18,819 nt of DNA from NCBI GenBank assembly GCA_963928645.1, contig CAWVGT010000074.1, positions 1-18,819 of the forward strand, read 5' to 3'. Below the pieces are notes generated by a model. That model ran no database searches and was not told where the DNA came from. It saw only the letters and a list, made by a program, of their open reading frames with translations. Shown piece after piece: positions 6,199 to 15,411 of the stretch. Source of the stretch: Fimadaptatus sp963928645. GTDB lineage: Bacteria; Bacillota; Clostridia; Christensenellales; Aristaeellaceae. The first letter of the stretch is position 1; each line of letters opens with the position of its first letter. Position numbers and translations under genes: made by a program.

Positions 6199-7899
6199 TC
6201 ACGCCAGCCGCATCTGCTCGCGCCACAGCTCCAGCTGCGCGCCGCAGCCCAATGCCGTCAGCCAGCACTCCAGCTGCATGTCCAGCCGGCAGTCGTAGTC
6301 AATCAGCGCGTGGCAAAGCGCCACCAGATGCTCGTAGCCGCGGTTGAGCAGCGCCTGCATGTAGCCGGTCAGCTCGGCCACGCTCCTGAACTCCTGGCCC
6401 GCCAGGCGCAGCACCCGGTGGCCGCTGGTCAGGTAGCTCAGCAGGTAGAACGCGCGCTCGGGCGGGCGGCCGTTCACCAGATCGTCGGCATAGCCGTCCT
6501 CTATCGCCGCCACCGAGGCCGCCAGCGCCCGGTCGTCCGGCTCGAACAGCCGCAGGTGCTCGCCTATCACGCGCTCGCGCAGCACGCCGTCGCACAGCGC
6601 ATAGCCCTCGGCATCGCCCGCCCACAGCCGCTCCAGCATCGCCCGCCCGAACTCCGCTATGCTGCCGAACTCCGCCCCGCGCCAGTAGAACGCGCCCAGA
6701 TGCGGGTTCAGCCGGTACAGCGCCTTCCAGTAGATCACGTCCTCGTGGCCCGGGCGGCGCGCCGCGTCGCGCTGCGCGTGCAGGCAGATCTCCTCCATGT
6801 CGGGCCGGGTCAGCCGGAAAAACCGCGCCAGCGTGCCGTCCAGCAGCAGCGCCCGTCCCGCCTCCCAGCTGCGCGCCAGCGCCCGCGTCAGCTCCGGCAT
6901 GTCGCGCAGCTGCGCGCCCGCCAGCCGGAACGGCCGCGCAAACGGCTCGTCGACCGCGCCCGCCGCGCCCGGCAGCGCCACCGGCTCGCCCTGCAGGTAG
7001 CGGCGCACCTCGTCGTACTTCCAGCGGCGGTTGGGGTTGTACTTGTCGTGGCGGTTGGTTATGTCGGCATAGGTCAGCGCGCCTATCAGCTCGCGCAGCC
7101 GCGGCGGCATGTCGGCCGGGTAGGGCAGCGGCTCGCTCATGCGGCGCTCTATCTCCTCGGGTATCAGGTCGCGGTACGGCCCGTAGCCCGTCCACAGCTC
7201 AAACAGCGTTATGCCCAGCGAGTAGTAGTCCGACTCCTCCAGGTACAGCCCCACCCGCGTCTCGGGCGCGCTGTATTCGGGCGTGAGCCCCGCCGGCTGC
7301 GCCACGACCGTGCCCGCGCCGCCCCGGTATGCCGCCACGCCGAAGTCTATCAGCGCCACGCTCGCGCCGTCGTCGCTCAGCATTATGTTGGACGGCTTGA
7401 GATCGCGGTGCAGCACGTTGGCCGCGTGCAGCGCGTGCAGGCCGTCCAGCGCGCCGGGTATCACTACGCGCTCCAGCTCATCCAGCGTGAACCGGCGCCC
7501 GGCCAGCGAGCCATTGCGATAGTACGGGAACACCTCCACCGCATGGCCGGCCAGCTCGAACGCGTCGACCAGCGGCGCCACGTGCGGCGAGTTGAGCGCC
7601 CGGAGCGCGTCGCGTATGTCGGCGCTGAGCGCGCCCTCGCGCCGGTAGAGCTTGGCCACGTACTCGCGCCCGGCGCGCCGGCAGCGGTACAGCGCCGCCT
7701 CGCCCGACGCGGTCGCCAGCGGCCCGGTCACTTCGTAATCGCCGATCCGCTCGCCCGCCCGGAGCTCCGGCTCGCACAGCGGGCGCGCCTCGGGATTGAG
7801 CAGCGTGGGCACGCGCCGCGCCGCCTCGAAGTTAAACCGCGTGACCGGCGGCCCGCCCGGTTGAAGCGGCACTGCGGGGCGCACGTACTTTAGCGTCAC
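6199..7899 (-). CDS. Ser/Thr protein kinase with repeated C-terminal region
   Basis: The 566-residue product carries a complete Hanks-type kinase domain at about 52-310. It has a Gly-poor phosphate loop (GPLATASGEAAL, 59-70), VAKLY with Lys83, HRDLKPSN (164-171), DFG (185-187), and APE (211-213) followed by Asp224. All catalytic residues are present, so it should phosphorylate Ser/Thr on protein substrates. No transmembrane segment or PASTA repeat is seen, unlike PrkC/PknB, so it is probably cytoplasmic. The last 240 residues contain three similar segments at about 322-362, 402-446 and 494-540. Each has an aromatic/basic strand, G-x-x-F/L, x-S/D-x-x-EL/EF, and a Leu-rich helix; I cannot name this domain. 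GTG at 7897-7899 follows GGGAGGTG with 7 bases between. It lies 910 bases downstream of the helicase-nuclease gene on the same strand, with no promoter seen between. Confidence 0.93.
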   Translation of the reverse strand: MTLKYVRPAVPLQPGGPPVTRFNFEAARRVPTLLNPEARPLCEPELRAGERIGDYEVTGPLATASGEAALYRCRRAGREYVAKLYRREGALSADIRDALRALNSPHVAPLVDAFELAGHAVEVFPYYRNGSLAGRRFTLDELERVVIPGALDGLHALHAANVLHRDLKPSNIMLSDDGASVALIDFGVAAYRGGAGTVVAQPAGLTPEYSAPETRVGLYLEESDYYSLGITLFELWTGYGPYRDLIPEEIERRMSEPLPYPADMPPRLRELIGALTYADITNRHDKYNPNRRWKYDEVRRYLQGEPVALPGAAGAVDEPFARPFRLAGAQLRDMPELTRALARSWEAGRALLLDGTLARFFRLTRPDMEEICLHAQRDAARRPGHEDVIYWKALYRLNPHLGAFYWRGAEFGSIAEFGRAMLERLWAGDAEGYALCDGVLRERVIGEHLRLFEPDDRALAASVAAIEDGYADDLVNGRPPERAFYLLSYLTSGHRVLRLAGQEFRSVAELTGYMQALLNRGYEHLVALCHALIDYDCRLDMQLECWLTALGCGAQLELWREQMRLA

Positions 7900-8014
7900 T
7901 TTTGTTCACCTCCCGTATGCGTGGGGTTCGGAGTTGCGCCGCGCTCTGTGCGCGGGCGTGGGGTGCTGATGGTTTTTGATTGCGGGGCGGTCTGGATTAG
8001 TGCTGCCGGCTGGC
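7900..8014. other. Leader region of the kinase gene
   Basis: It holds the GGGAGGTG ribosome binding site, a small hairpin (CCGCGC 7939-7944 with GCGCGG 7950-7955, loop of five) and a decayed repeat unit near 7973-8014. I see no convincing minus-strand -10/-35 pair, so the kinase may rely on read-through or on a promoter hidden in the array. Confidence 0.45.
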
Positions 8015-8821
8015 GGTTTATCGACGTTCGGTTATCATAAACAGGTGCTACCGGCTTGCGGTTGATTGACGTTCGGTTGTCACGCCCGGGCGCTCCCACC
8101 TGTCGTGTGATTGACGTTCGGTTGTCATGCCCGGACGCTACCACCTCTCGGGTTATCGACGTCCGGTTGTCATGCCCAGGCGCTACCACCTGTCGGGTGA
8201 TCGACGTTCGGTTATCCTGACCGGGCGCTGCCACCTGTCGGGTTATCGACGTTCGGTTATCCTGACCGGGCGCTGCCGGCTGGCGGTTGATTGACGTTCG
8301 GTTGTAACACCGAACGATGCCGGATGGCGGTTGATCGACGTCTGTTTGTACTGCTCGGGCGCTGCCGCCTGCCGATTGATCGACGGCCGGTTGTCATGAC
8401 CAGGTAATGCCGCATGTCGGTTTATCGACGTTCGGTTGTCACGCGCGGACGCTCCCACCTGTCGGGTGATTGACGTTCGGTTGTCACGCCCGGACGCTGC
8501 CGACTTGCGGTTGATTGACGTTCGGTTGTCACGCCCGGGCGCTCCCACCTGTCGGGTGATCGACGTTCGGTTGTCATGACCGGGCGCTACCACCTGTCGG
8601 GTGATTGACGTTCGGTTGTCTTGACCGGGCGCTACCACCTGTCGGGTGATCGACGTTCGGTTGTCCTGCCCGGGCGCTCACACCTATCGGTTGATTAACG
8701 TCCGGTTATCATGACCCGACGCTCCCACCCGCCGATTGATTGACGTCCGGTTATCCCTCCCGACCGCTGCCGCCCGCCGACTGGTCCCCGCCAGTTGCCC
8801 GCCCGGCCGCTACTGCCCTCC
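8015..8821. repeat. Tandem array of 17 units of 45 bp, plus a decayed unit over the helicase stop codon
   Basis: Units start at 8015, 8060, 8105, 8150, 8195, 8240, 8285, then (one unit is 44 bp) 8329 and every 45 bases to 8734. An eroded copy runs from 8779 across the stop codon at 8810-8812. The most constant part on the plus strand is GATYGACGTTCGGTTRTC, followed by about CCGGGCGCTACCACCTGTC. In nearly every unit CGTTCGG(T) can pair with (A)CCGGRCG across a loop of 7-9 bases. Because the period is a multiple of three, the minus strand reads as a 15-residue DNRTSI repeat. The 44-bp unit breaks that frame, and there is no ribosome binding site. Confidence 0.92.
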
Positions 8822-11800
8822 GGCCAGCTTCAGCTTGCCGTCCAGCAGCCCCGCCCGGCCGCTGCTGAGTATGCGCGCGTATGCGCCGTTCAGCGCCGCC
8901 GTTATCCGCGCGCCCGCGCGGTCGTAGCCCAGCGCCCGCACCGCCTCGCTCAGCAGCGCCTCGGGCGTTATGCCGAATGTGCCCGCGATTATGCCGCACA
9001 TGCACTGCTCGATCTCCTCGGGCGCTATGTGCTCTATCCGGCGCGGCGCTTCGCCGGGCGCGGGCGTGCGCGCGCGTATCGGCGGCCGCGGCGTCAGGTA
9101 TACGAAGTCCTCCGGCGTGCGCTCGATCTCGCGCCCGTCCAGCCGCGCCAGCGCCTCGTCCACCGCCCGGCGCGAGTTGGCCGTGACCTTCTCGTTGCCG
9201 AAATAGCCCGCCAGCCGCCGCTGCAGCAGCTCCACGTGTATCGGCTGCTCTATCGATATTATGTACTTTACGCACGCCTCCAGCCCCGCGCCGCGCTCGC
9301 CGTCGCCCGGCGCGGCGCGCCAGTCGGCCGCGACGTACCGGGCCATGCCGTACCTGAGCGAATCCGCGTCGGGCTCGGGCGCGGGCGGCGGGCTGGTCAG
9401 CCAGTCCTGCTCGGGCTCCAGCTCGGGCTCGGGCGCGGCCGGCTCCTCGGTGTACGCCGCGCTCGCCGCCGCGGCAAACTCGTACACGCGCCGGAGCTGG
9501 CCCTCCGGATCGCTGATAAACTCGCGCGACCACACCCTGAGCAGCCGCCAGCCCATGCCCTCCAGCACCCGCGCGCGCAGGTGATCGCGCTCGCGCGCGG
9601 TGCGGGCGGTCGCGTACATCGGCCCGTCGCACTCTATGCCGGCGAAATACGCGCCCTGCGCGTCGGGCCGGCGCAGCGCTATGTCGACCCGGTACGCCGA
9701 ACACCCCACCCGCCGCTCGACCTGATAGCCCGCGCGCGCGAGCATCGCGGCGATGTAGTCGCCAAACTCGTCGCGCGCCGCCGCGTCCGCGCGCGCCACC
9801 AGCGCCGCCGCGCCGTGCAGCGCGAACTCCATATACTCCCGCAGCATGCGCGCGCCGGCCGAGGTCGTGCGCGCCGTGTCCATGTCCTCGGGCAGTATCG
9901 AGCCCACCAGCTTCACGTTGAGCTTGGCGCGGGTTATCGCCACGTTGAGCCGGCGCTCGCCGCCCGCGCCGCTGAGCGGCCCGAACCGCATGTACATGCG
10001 CCCCTGGCGGTTCTTGCCATAGCCTATCGAGAAGATTATCGTGTCGCGCTCGTCGCCCTGCACGTTTTCCAGGTTCTTTATGAAGAACGGCTCGTCGCGC
10101 CGCGCGCCGGTCTCGTCCGCCTCGCCGAAGAACCACTCCAGCTCCGGGTGGCTCAGCCGGAACTGCTCGAGCGCGTACTCTATCGCCGCCTGCTGCTTTT
10201 GCGAGAACGCTATCACGCCCAGCGAGCGCTCGGGATGGGTCAGTATGTGCCGGTGCACCAGCTGCACGCAGCGGCGCGCCTCGCTCTGATTGATGCCCTG
10301 GCCCTCGTACACGCCGTTTTCGACGTATACGTATTCCACGCCCATGTCGCGCTGGCGCTCGCGCGCGCCCGGGAAGGTTATCAGGCTCCCGCCGTAGATC
10401 TGCGCGTTCGAAAACGCTATCAGGTGCTCGTGCCGGCTGCGGTAGTGCCACTTGAGCATGCAGCGCCGCAGCGCCGTGCCCGCGCCCTCCAGTATCGAGT
10501 CGTAGAGCGGCTCATCGCCGTCGTCCAGTTCGGTCTCGTCGTCCAGCGCCGCGGCAAAGAACCGCGTCGGCGGCAGCTGCAGCGGGTCGCCGGCTATTAT
10601 GATCTGCGCGCCGCGGGCTATCGCGCCCAGCGCGTCCTGGGGCTGTATCTGGGACGCCTCGTCGAATATGACCAGGTCGAACCTATACGTCTCGGCCTCC
10701 AGGAAGTACGCCACCGACAGCGGCGACATCATCAGGCACGGCTTGAGCCGCATCAGCAGGTTGGGTATCGCGCCGAACAGCCGCCTTAGCGGCATGTGGC
10801 GCTGGCGCTTGCCCAGCTCGCGCATCAGCACCGCGTACTCGTCGCCGCCGCGCACCATGTAGCCCGCGCCCGGCAGCCGCGCGCACAGCCGCTGCCGCAG
10901 CCGCGCCTGCGCTATCCTGAGCTGCACGTCGTCCAGCCGCGCAAACTCCTCCACGCGCGCCGCCTGCGCCGGCGCCATGAACCCCTCCAGCGCCGGCCGG
11001 CCCGCCTGCGCCCAGTTGAGCCAGCGCTCCAGGAACGCGCGCCGGTACGCATCGCGCGCCGCCGCCGCCAGCGCGTCGCACTCCGCCGCGCCGGTCGCCG
11101 CCGGCGCGCACTGCGCTTCGTCCAGCGCGCGCACGAATTCGGCCATGCCCGCGCGCTCGCAGTCGCGCCGCGCCGCGTCCAGCGCCTGCTGCGCGGCCAG
11201 CAGCTCCGGCGCGGCCAGGCAGCGCTCGATGCGCCGCGCCAGCTGATCCGGCTCCAGCGCCGCCAGCGCCGCGCCCGCCTGCGCGTCCTCCAGCGCCGCG
11301 CGCGCCCGCTGCGCGCCGCCCAGCGCCATAAGCGCCCGATCGCACAGCGCGTCGGCCGGCCCGCGTCCAAATGAACCGTCTATCAGCGCCTCACGCCCGC
11401 TCAGCTGCGCCCGCGCCGCGCGCACCTGCTCCAGCAGCGTCACGCAGTCGGCCACGTAATCCCAGTTGGTGTCCGCGCCGCGCCACAGCCCGTCCAGCGC
11501 CGCGGCCGCATCGCCGGTCGCGCCCAGCCTCTGCCTGAGCGCCCGCAGCTGCGCGAGGTCGCGCGCGTAGTCGACGATCCGGCGCTCGGGCACGCCCGGC
11601 TTCAGCGCCGCGCAGGCCGCCTCGAGCTCCGCTGCGCCCCGCGCCGCGCGCGCCGCCAGCGCTTCCAGCGCCGCACAGAGCGCGTCCGGCTCGCAGTCGA
11701 CCGCGTCCCCGAGCAGCCGCGCCGCGTCCTCGCGCAGCTGCGCCGCGCTTGCGACCCGATCACCGGCCGGTGCGCCCGCCGCGTGCGCGCTCGCCCAGCT

Positions 11801-14800
11801 GCGCGCATCGGCCAGCGCGCCCGCCATCAGCGAATCGCGCGCGGGACTGAGCAGCAGTTCGCGCGTGCGCATGGTCAGGCGTCCGCCCTGAGCGCGCGCC
11901 AGGCCGGTCAGCGCCGCCAGGCTCCGCTCCAGCGCCGCCCAGCCCGCGCTCGTGCGCGGCACGTCCGCGCCCAGCAGCGCCCGCCAGGCCTCGTCCGGCC
12001 GCTCCAGCGCCGCGTCCAGCGCGTCGAGCTCCCGCGCCGCGCGCGCCCGCTCCAGCGCCCTCGCATACGTCGGCGTATCCGCGCCGTCGCCCGCGCAGAC
12101 CGCGCTCACCTGCGCCGCCAGCGCGCGCGCCCGCTCCGCCGCCTGCGCGCACGCCTCCAGCCCCGACGCCGCGCCCGCGCCCAGGTCGATGCGCACGCCC
12201 AGCCGGCCCAGCTCGTCCACGCCGCGCCTGAGCGCCAGTATCGCCTCGCGCAGCGCTGCGACCTGCGCCCGCCCGGGCTGGTTGGCCGCCAGCAGCGCCT
12301 GCTGCGCGCCCAGCAGCCCGCACAGCTCTCCAAACGCGCTCAGCTCGGCCGCCAGCCGCTCCCAGTCCACGCCGCCATCCGCGGCCAGATGCCGCCCCAG
12401 CAGCGGCGCGCGCGACCACAGTTCGGCGCTGAGCTCGCCCGCGCGCGCGGCATGCTCGACCGCCGCGCTCAGCTGGCGCGCCATCTCATCGTCGGACAGC
12501 TCCGCGCTACGAAAGCACTCGCGCATCTGCTGCCGATCGGCATGGTACGCCGGCCGGAACACGCGCAGCAGCGAGCCCCGCGCCGAGTTGAACCGCGCCA
12601 GCAGCTGCGCCGCGCCCGGCGCAAACGCGCTCGGCGTGAACCGCATGTCCAGCGCCGCGCGCTCGCGCGACAGCTGCTGCGCGCGCGTGCGCAGCCCGCT
12701 CAGCTCGCCCGCCAGCCGCTCGCGCGCGCCCGCGTCGGCCCACTCTGCCGGCACGTCGCCCAGCGCGTCCAGCAGCTCGCATGCCCTGAGCGCCGCGTCC
12801 AGCGAGTCATCCGCGACATGCGCCGCGCGCGCCGCGGCCGTCACCGCGTCGCACAGCCGGCCATAGCGCCCGCGCGCAGCCTCGGCCGCGTCCGCCCAGC
12901 GCGCTATGCCCTCCGGCGAATCGCCCAGCCCCGCGGCGCGCGCGCCCTGCGCTATGTCGGCCGCCGACTCCAGCGCCGCGACGCAGCGCGCCGCATCCCG
13001 CCCGCCGAGCGCGACGCGCGCATCCGCGCCGCCCGCCAGCGCGCACAGCTCCGCCCGCCGCTTCAGCCGCGCCCCCAGCGGCGCGCGCAGCGCCTCCAGC
13101 GCCGCGGGCTCGGCCAGCACGCAGCTCTCGGGCAGACCCACGCTCGCGCACAGCAGCTCATACTCGGCGCGATGCGCGTCCGCCGCCGCCAGCGTCCAGT
13201 CGCCCGGCACGCCGGTCAGCGCGCAGTACGCGCGCGCCCGCGCCAGCAGGCCGGCCACGCCCGCGCGCACCTCGTCCGCCAGCGCGCACAGCCGCGCCAC
13301 GCCCGCGCGCGCCTCTGCCCGGGAGCGGGGCGGCGCGCCGTCCACGCGCACCAGCGCGTCCAACAGCGCGAGTATCGCGTCAAAGTCGGCGTCCAGCGCG
13401 GCCTCGGAGCACACGGACTCCATGTCGGCCAGGCCCCGCGCCAGCCGCTCGGCGTCGGCGCGCAGCCCGGCGCACAGCGCACGCAGCCGCGCGCCGTCCC
13501 GCTCGCCCAGCCATGCCTCGGGCAGCAGCCGCGCGCTCGAGGCGGCCTGCAGCGCGGCGCGCAGTTCGTCCAGCGCGCCCAGCGTCACCCGGCCCACGCC
13601 GCGCGCGCGCAGCTCGGGCATCAGCTCGGCCAGCCCGGCCACGCCCTCGCGCGCCGCCGCCAGCGCCGCCATCAGCTCGCCGCGCCGCGCCGGCCCGCCC
13701 TCGCCGGCCACGCCCTCAAACGGGTTGTCGCGCGGGCAGCGCGCGCGCGCGGCGCCGTACACGCGCGCCAGCTCGCAGCGCCGGGTCAGCGCCGCGGCGT
13801 CCTGCGCGCCGACGTCGTCTATGCGGAAGCTCAGGCGCGATATGCGCGCCCGCTGCGCGGCGTACTGCGCCGCGGCCTGTTCAGCTGTCGATTCGCCCGT
13901 CGTGCATGATGTGTCAAGAGATGTGTCAATATCGGTGGCCGGCGCGCCCTCGGGTGCGGGCGCAAGCCGCGCCAGCTCGCCCAGCGCCTCGTACGCGCTC
14001 AGCCCCAGCGGCGCGATCGGCTCGTGCAGCTGGCGCGCATAGGCGTTCAGCTCGTCGCGCGTGCGGCGCAGTTGCTCCAGCTGCGCGCGCGCCGCGTCGC
14101 GCACCTGCTGCCGGTCCAGCTCCAGCGTGCGCTTCAGCTCGGCCAGCACCTCGCGCTTGTTGGCCTTGTGGCTGTGTATCGGCAGGCAGAAGTCACTCAG
14201 GCCCGCGTCCTGCAGCTTGCGGTAAACCACCTGCAGCGCGGCCATCTTCTCGGCCACGAACAGCACCCGCCGCCCATCGGCCAGCGCCTGGGCGATTATG
14301 TTGGTTATCGTCTGGCTCTTGCCGGTGCCGGGCGGGCCCTGGAGTATGAAGCTCTCGCCACGGCGGCTGAGCTCGATCGCGTCCTGCTGGCTGGAGTCGG
14401 CGCTGACCACCTGGCAGCAGTCGGCCGGATCCTGAGCGTCGTGGAAGTCGCGCGCCACGTCCTCGCCCGGCACGAGCGCGCCCCGCTCGCCGGCAATCGC
14501 GCGTATCACCGGGTGCGCGCGCATCGCGGCGCGGTTGCGCTCCATGTCCAGGTACATGCTCAGCTTCAAAAACGACAGCAGCCCCAGGCTGGCCGCGCGC
14601 ACGACCCGCCAGCCCCGCCCGCCGACCTGCGCCTGCACGCCGTCCAGGTATTCGTCCAGCGCGGGCGCGTCGGCGTCCAGCGCGGGCAGCTGTATGCCGC
14701 AGGCGCTGCGCAGGAAGTACTCCAGCGTGGGATTGGCTATGAGCTCCTCGTCGCGGCGCTCCAGCATCAGCGGCGCGCCCACGCTGGCCTGGGTTATGTT

Positions 14801-15259
14801 GACCGGCATCAGCACCAGCGGCGCGAGCCGATCCACGGCCTGCGCGCCCTCGCCGTCGCGCCACTTCAAGAACCCCAGCGACAGGAACAGTATGTTCGCG
14901 CCCTGCTCCTCCAGCGCCAGGCGCGCCTTTTGACGGAGGTTGTGCAGCGTGCGCTGGCGCTCGAGCATCGAGCCCTCGGCCTTGATATCGCCCAGCACCA
15001 CCGGCAGCGGCGTGCCCAGCGCCTCCATCAGCGCCAGCAGCGAATACACGCGCGCGTCGGTCATGCGATCCAGCGGCCGCTGAAACGACAGCGCCGCGCC
15101 CTCCGCGCCCAGGCGCGCATACAGCTCGTCAAGGCCCGGCTCCAGTATGGACAGCGTGGAGCGGCTCGTGAGCCGATAGTTAAGCATGCGGTTGCGCCGG
15201 GTCAGGTCCAGCAGCTCGCTCTGCCATCGGTCCAGCCTCGCGTCGATATCGACTTGCAT
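8810..15259 (-). CDS. Giant DUF4011 / SF1 helicase / Vsr-like nuclease / DUF3320 protein, putative antiphage effector
   Basis: The product has 2149 residues. The N-terminal 230 or so are DUF4011-like (LLDLTRRNRMLNYR near residue 15). SF1 motifs follow: GPPGTGKS (308-315), DEASQ (from Asp1533), AGDPLQLPPTRF (about 1555), WHYRSRHEHLI (about 1600), VQGDERDTIIFSIGYG (about 1733) and LNVAITRAK (about 1773). About 1215 Ala/Arg/Glu-rich, probably coiled-coil residues separate Walker A from Walker B. A Vsr/DUF559-like nuclease comes next, with Asp1859 (VDIAL) and Glu1876/Asp1878 (GIECDG) placed as in PD-(D/E)xK enzymes. A Pro/Glu linker leads to a DUF3320-like region (about 1994-2060). From memory, this architecture was reported as a single-gene antiphage protein (Hhe). 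The ATG at 15257-15259 has AGAGGG 6 bases upstream; a frame from 15388 crosses the promoter and is rejected. No frameshift is seen. Confidence 0.93.
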   Translation of the reverse strand: MQVDIDARLDRWQSELLDLTRRNRMLNYRLTSRSTLSILEPGLDELYARLGAEGAALSFQRPLDRMTDARVYSLLALMEALGTPLPVVLGDIKAEGSMLERQRTLHNLRQKARLALEEQGANILFLSLGFLKWRDGEGAQAVDRLAPLVLMPVNITQASVGAPLMLERRDEELIANPTLEYFLRSACGIQLPALDADAPALDEYLDGVQAQVGGRGWRVVRAASLGLLSFLKLSMYLDMERNRAAMRAHPVIRAIAGERGALVPGEDVARDFHDAQDPADCCQVVSADSSQQDAIELSRRGESFILQGPPGTGKSQTITNIIAQALADGRRVLFVAEKMAALQVVYRKLQDAGLSDFCLPIHSHKANKREVLAELKRTLELDRQQVRDAARAQLEQLRRTRDELNAYARQLHEPIAPLGLSAYEALGELARLAPAPEGAPATDIDTSLDTSCTTGESTAEQAAAQYAAQRARISRLSFRIDDVGAQDAAALTRRCELARVYGAARARCPRDNPFEGVAGEGGPARRGELMAALAAAREGVAGLAELMPELRARGVGRVTLGALDELRAALQAASSARLLPEAWLGERDGARLRALCAGLRADAERLARGLADMESVCSEAALDADFDAILALLDALVRVDGAPPRSRAEARAGVARLCALADEVRAGVAGLLARARAYCALTGVPGDWTLAAADAHRAEYELLCASVGLPESCVLAEPAALEALRAPLGARLKRRAELCALAGGADARVALGGRDAARCVAALESAADIAQGARAAGLGDSPEGIARWADAAEAARGRYGRLCDAVTAAARAAHVADDSLDAALRACELLDALGDVPAEWADAGARERLAGELSGLRTRAQQLSRERAALDMRFTPSAFAPGAAQLLARFNSARGSLLRVFRPAYHADRQQMRECFRSAELSDDEMARQLSAAVEHAARAGELSAELWSRAPLLGRHLAADGGVDWERLAAELSAFGELCGLLGAQQALLAANQPGRAQVAALREAILALRRGVDELGRLGVRIDLGAGAASGLEACAQAAERARALAAQVSAVCAGDGADTPTYARALERARAARELDALDAALERPDEAWRALLGADVPRTSAGWAALERSLAALTGLARAQGGRLTMRTRELLLSPARDSLMAGALADARSWASAHAAGAPAGDRVASAAQLREDAARLLGDAVDCEPDALCAALEALAARAARGAAELEAACAALKPGVPERRIVDYARDLAQLRALRQRLGATGDAAAALDGLWRGADTNWDYVADCVTLLEQVRAARAQLSGREALIDGSFGRGPADALCDRALMALGGAQRARAALEDAQAGAALAALEPDQLARRIERCLAAPELLAAQQALDAARRDCERAGMAEFVRALDEAQCAPAATGAAECDALAAAARDAYRRAFLERWLNWAQAGRPALEGFMAPAQAARVEEFARLDDVQLRIAQARLRQRLCARLPGAGYMVRGGDEYAVLMRELGKRQRHMPLRRLFGAIPNLLMRLKPCLMMSPLSVAYFLEAETYRFDLVIFDEASQIQPQDALGAIARGAQIIIAGDPLQLPPTRFFAAALDDETELDDGDEPLYDSILEGAGTALRRCMLKWHYRSRHEHLIAFSNAQIYGGSLITFPGARERQRDMGVEYVYVENGVYEGQGINQSEARRCVQLVHRHILTHPERSLGVIAFSQKQQAAIEYALEQFRLSHPELEWFFGEADETGARRDEPFFIKNLENVQGDERDTIIFSIGYGKNRQGRMYMRFGPLSGAGGERRLNVAITRAKLNVKLVGSILPEDMDTARTTSAGARMLREYMEFALHGAAALVARADAAARDEFGDYIAAMLARAGYQVERRVGCSAYRVDIALRRPDAQGAYFAGIECDGPMYATARTARERDHLRARVLEGMGWRLLRVWSREFISDPEGQLRRVYEFAAAASAAYTEEPAAPEPELEPEQDWLTSPPPAPEPDADSLRYGMARYVAADWRAAPGDGERGAGLEACVKYIISIEQPIHVELLQRRLAGYFGNEKVTANSRRAVDEALARLDGREIERTPEDFVYLTPRPPIRARTPAPGEAPRRIEHIAPEEIEQCMCGIIAGTFGITPEALLSEAVRALGYDRAGARITAALNGAYARILSSGRAGLLDGKLKLAGGQ

Positions 15260-15299
15260 ATAAAACCCTCTTTGCGCAGCTGGCGCATTTATTATACAT

Positions 15300-15328
15300 A
15301 TTATAGAACAGCGCCCGCGCTTTGGCAA
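15300..15328 (-). promoter_or_regulatory. Promoter of the helicase-nuclease gene
   Basis: On the minus strand TTGCCA (15323-15328) and TATAAT (15300-15305) are 17 bases apart, matching 5 of 6 and 6 of 6 consensus bases. A second TATAAT lies at 15291-15296. The leader is about 35 bases, so the gene has its own strong housekeeping promoter. Confidence 0.8.
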
Positions 15329-15411
15329 TGCGCAACCGCGCCGCGCCGGCGTAAACTCGCGCGCGCGGCATTTGGCATAATTGCACATAGGCCGCGCGCC
15401 TCAACGCCAAC

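Noticed and set aside
5371..7893. Plus-strand frame of 840 codons
   Set aside because: It crosses the 55-bp array and then runs antisense through the kinase gene; its composition is that of a GC-rich shadow frame.
7896..8638. Repeat protein with 15-residue DNRTSI units on the minus strand
   Set aside because: The frame stays open only because 45 is a multiple of three. A 44-bp unit near 8285-8328 breaks it, there is no ribosome binding site, and base changes look like RNA-structure changes rather than silent ones.
8015..8778. CRISPR array
   Set aside because: The whole 45-bp unit is conserved and degenerate. There are no constant repeats with unique spacers, and no cas genes are nearby.
6199..15259. 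Assignment to Mokosh
   Set aside because: Here the kinase is a separate gene, and the nuclease is Vsr/DUF559-like and fused to the helicase, not a PLD nuclease. The resemblance is only in the parts list.
15260..15388. Longer N-terminus for the helicase-nuclease
   Set aside because: The extension would include the promoter (15300-15328) and lacks family similarity; the ATG at 15257-15259 has a good ribosome binding site and starts just before the DUF4011 signature.
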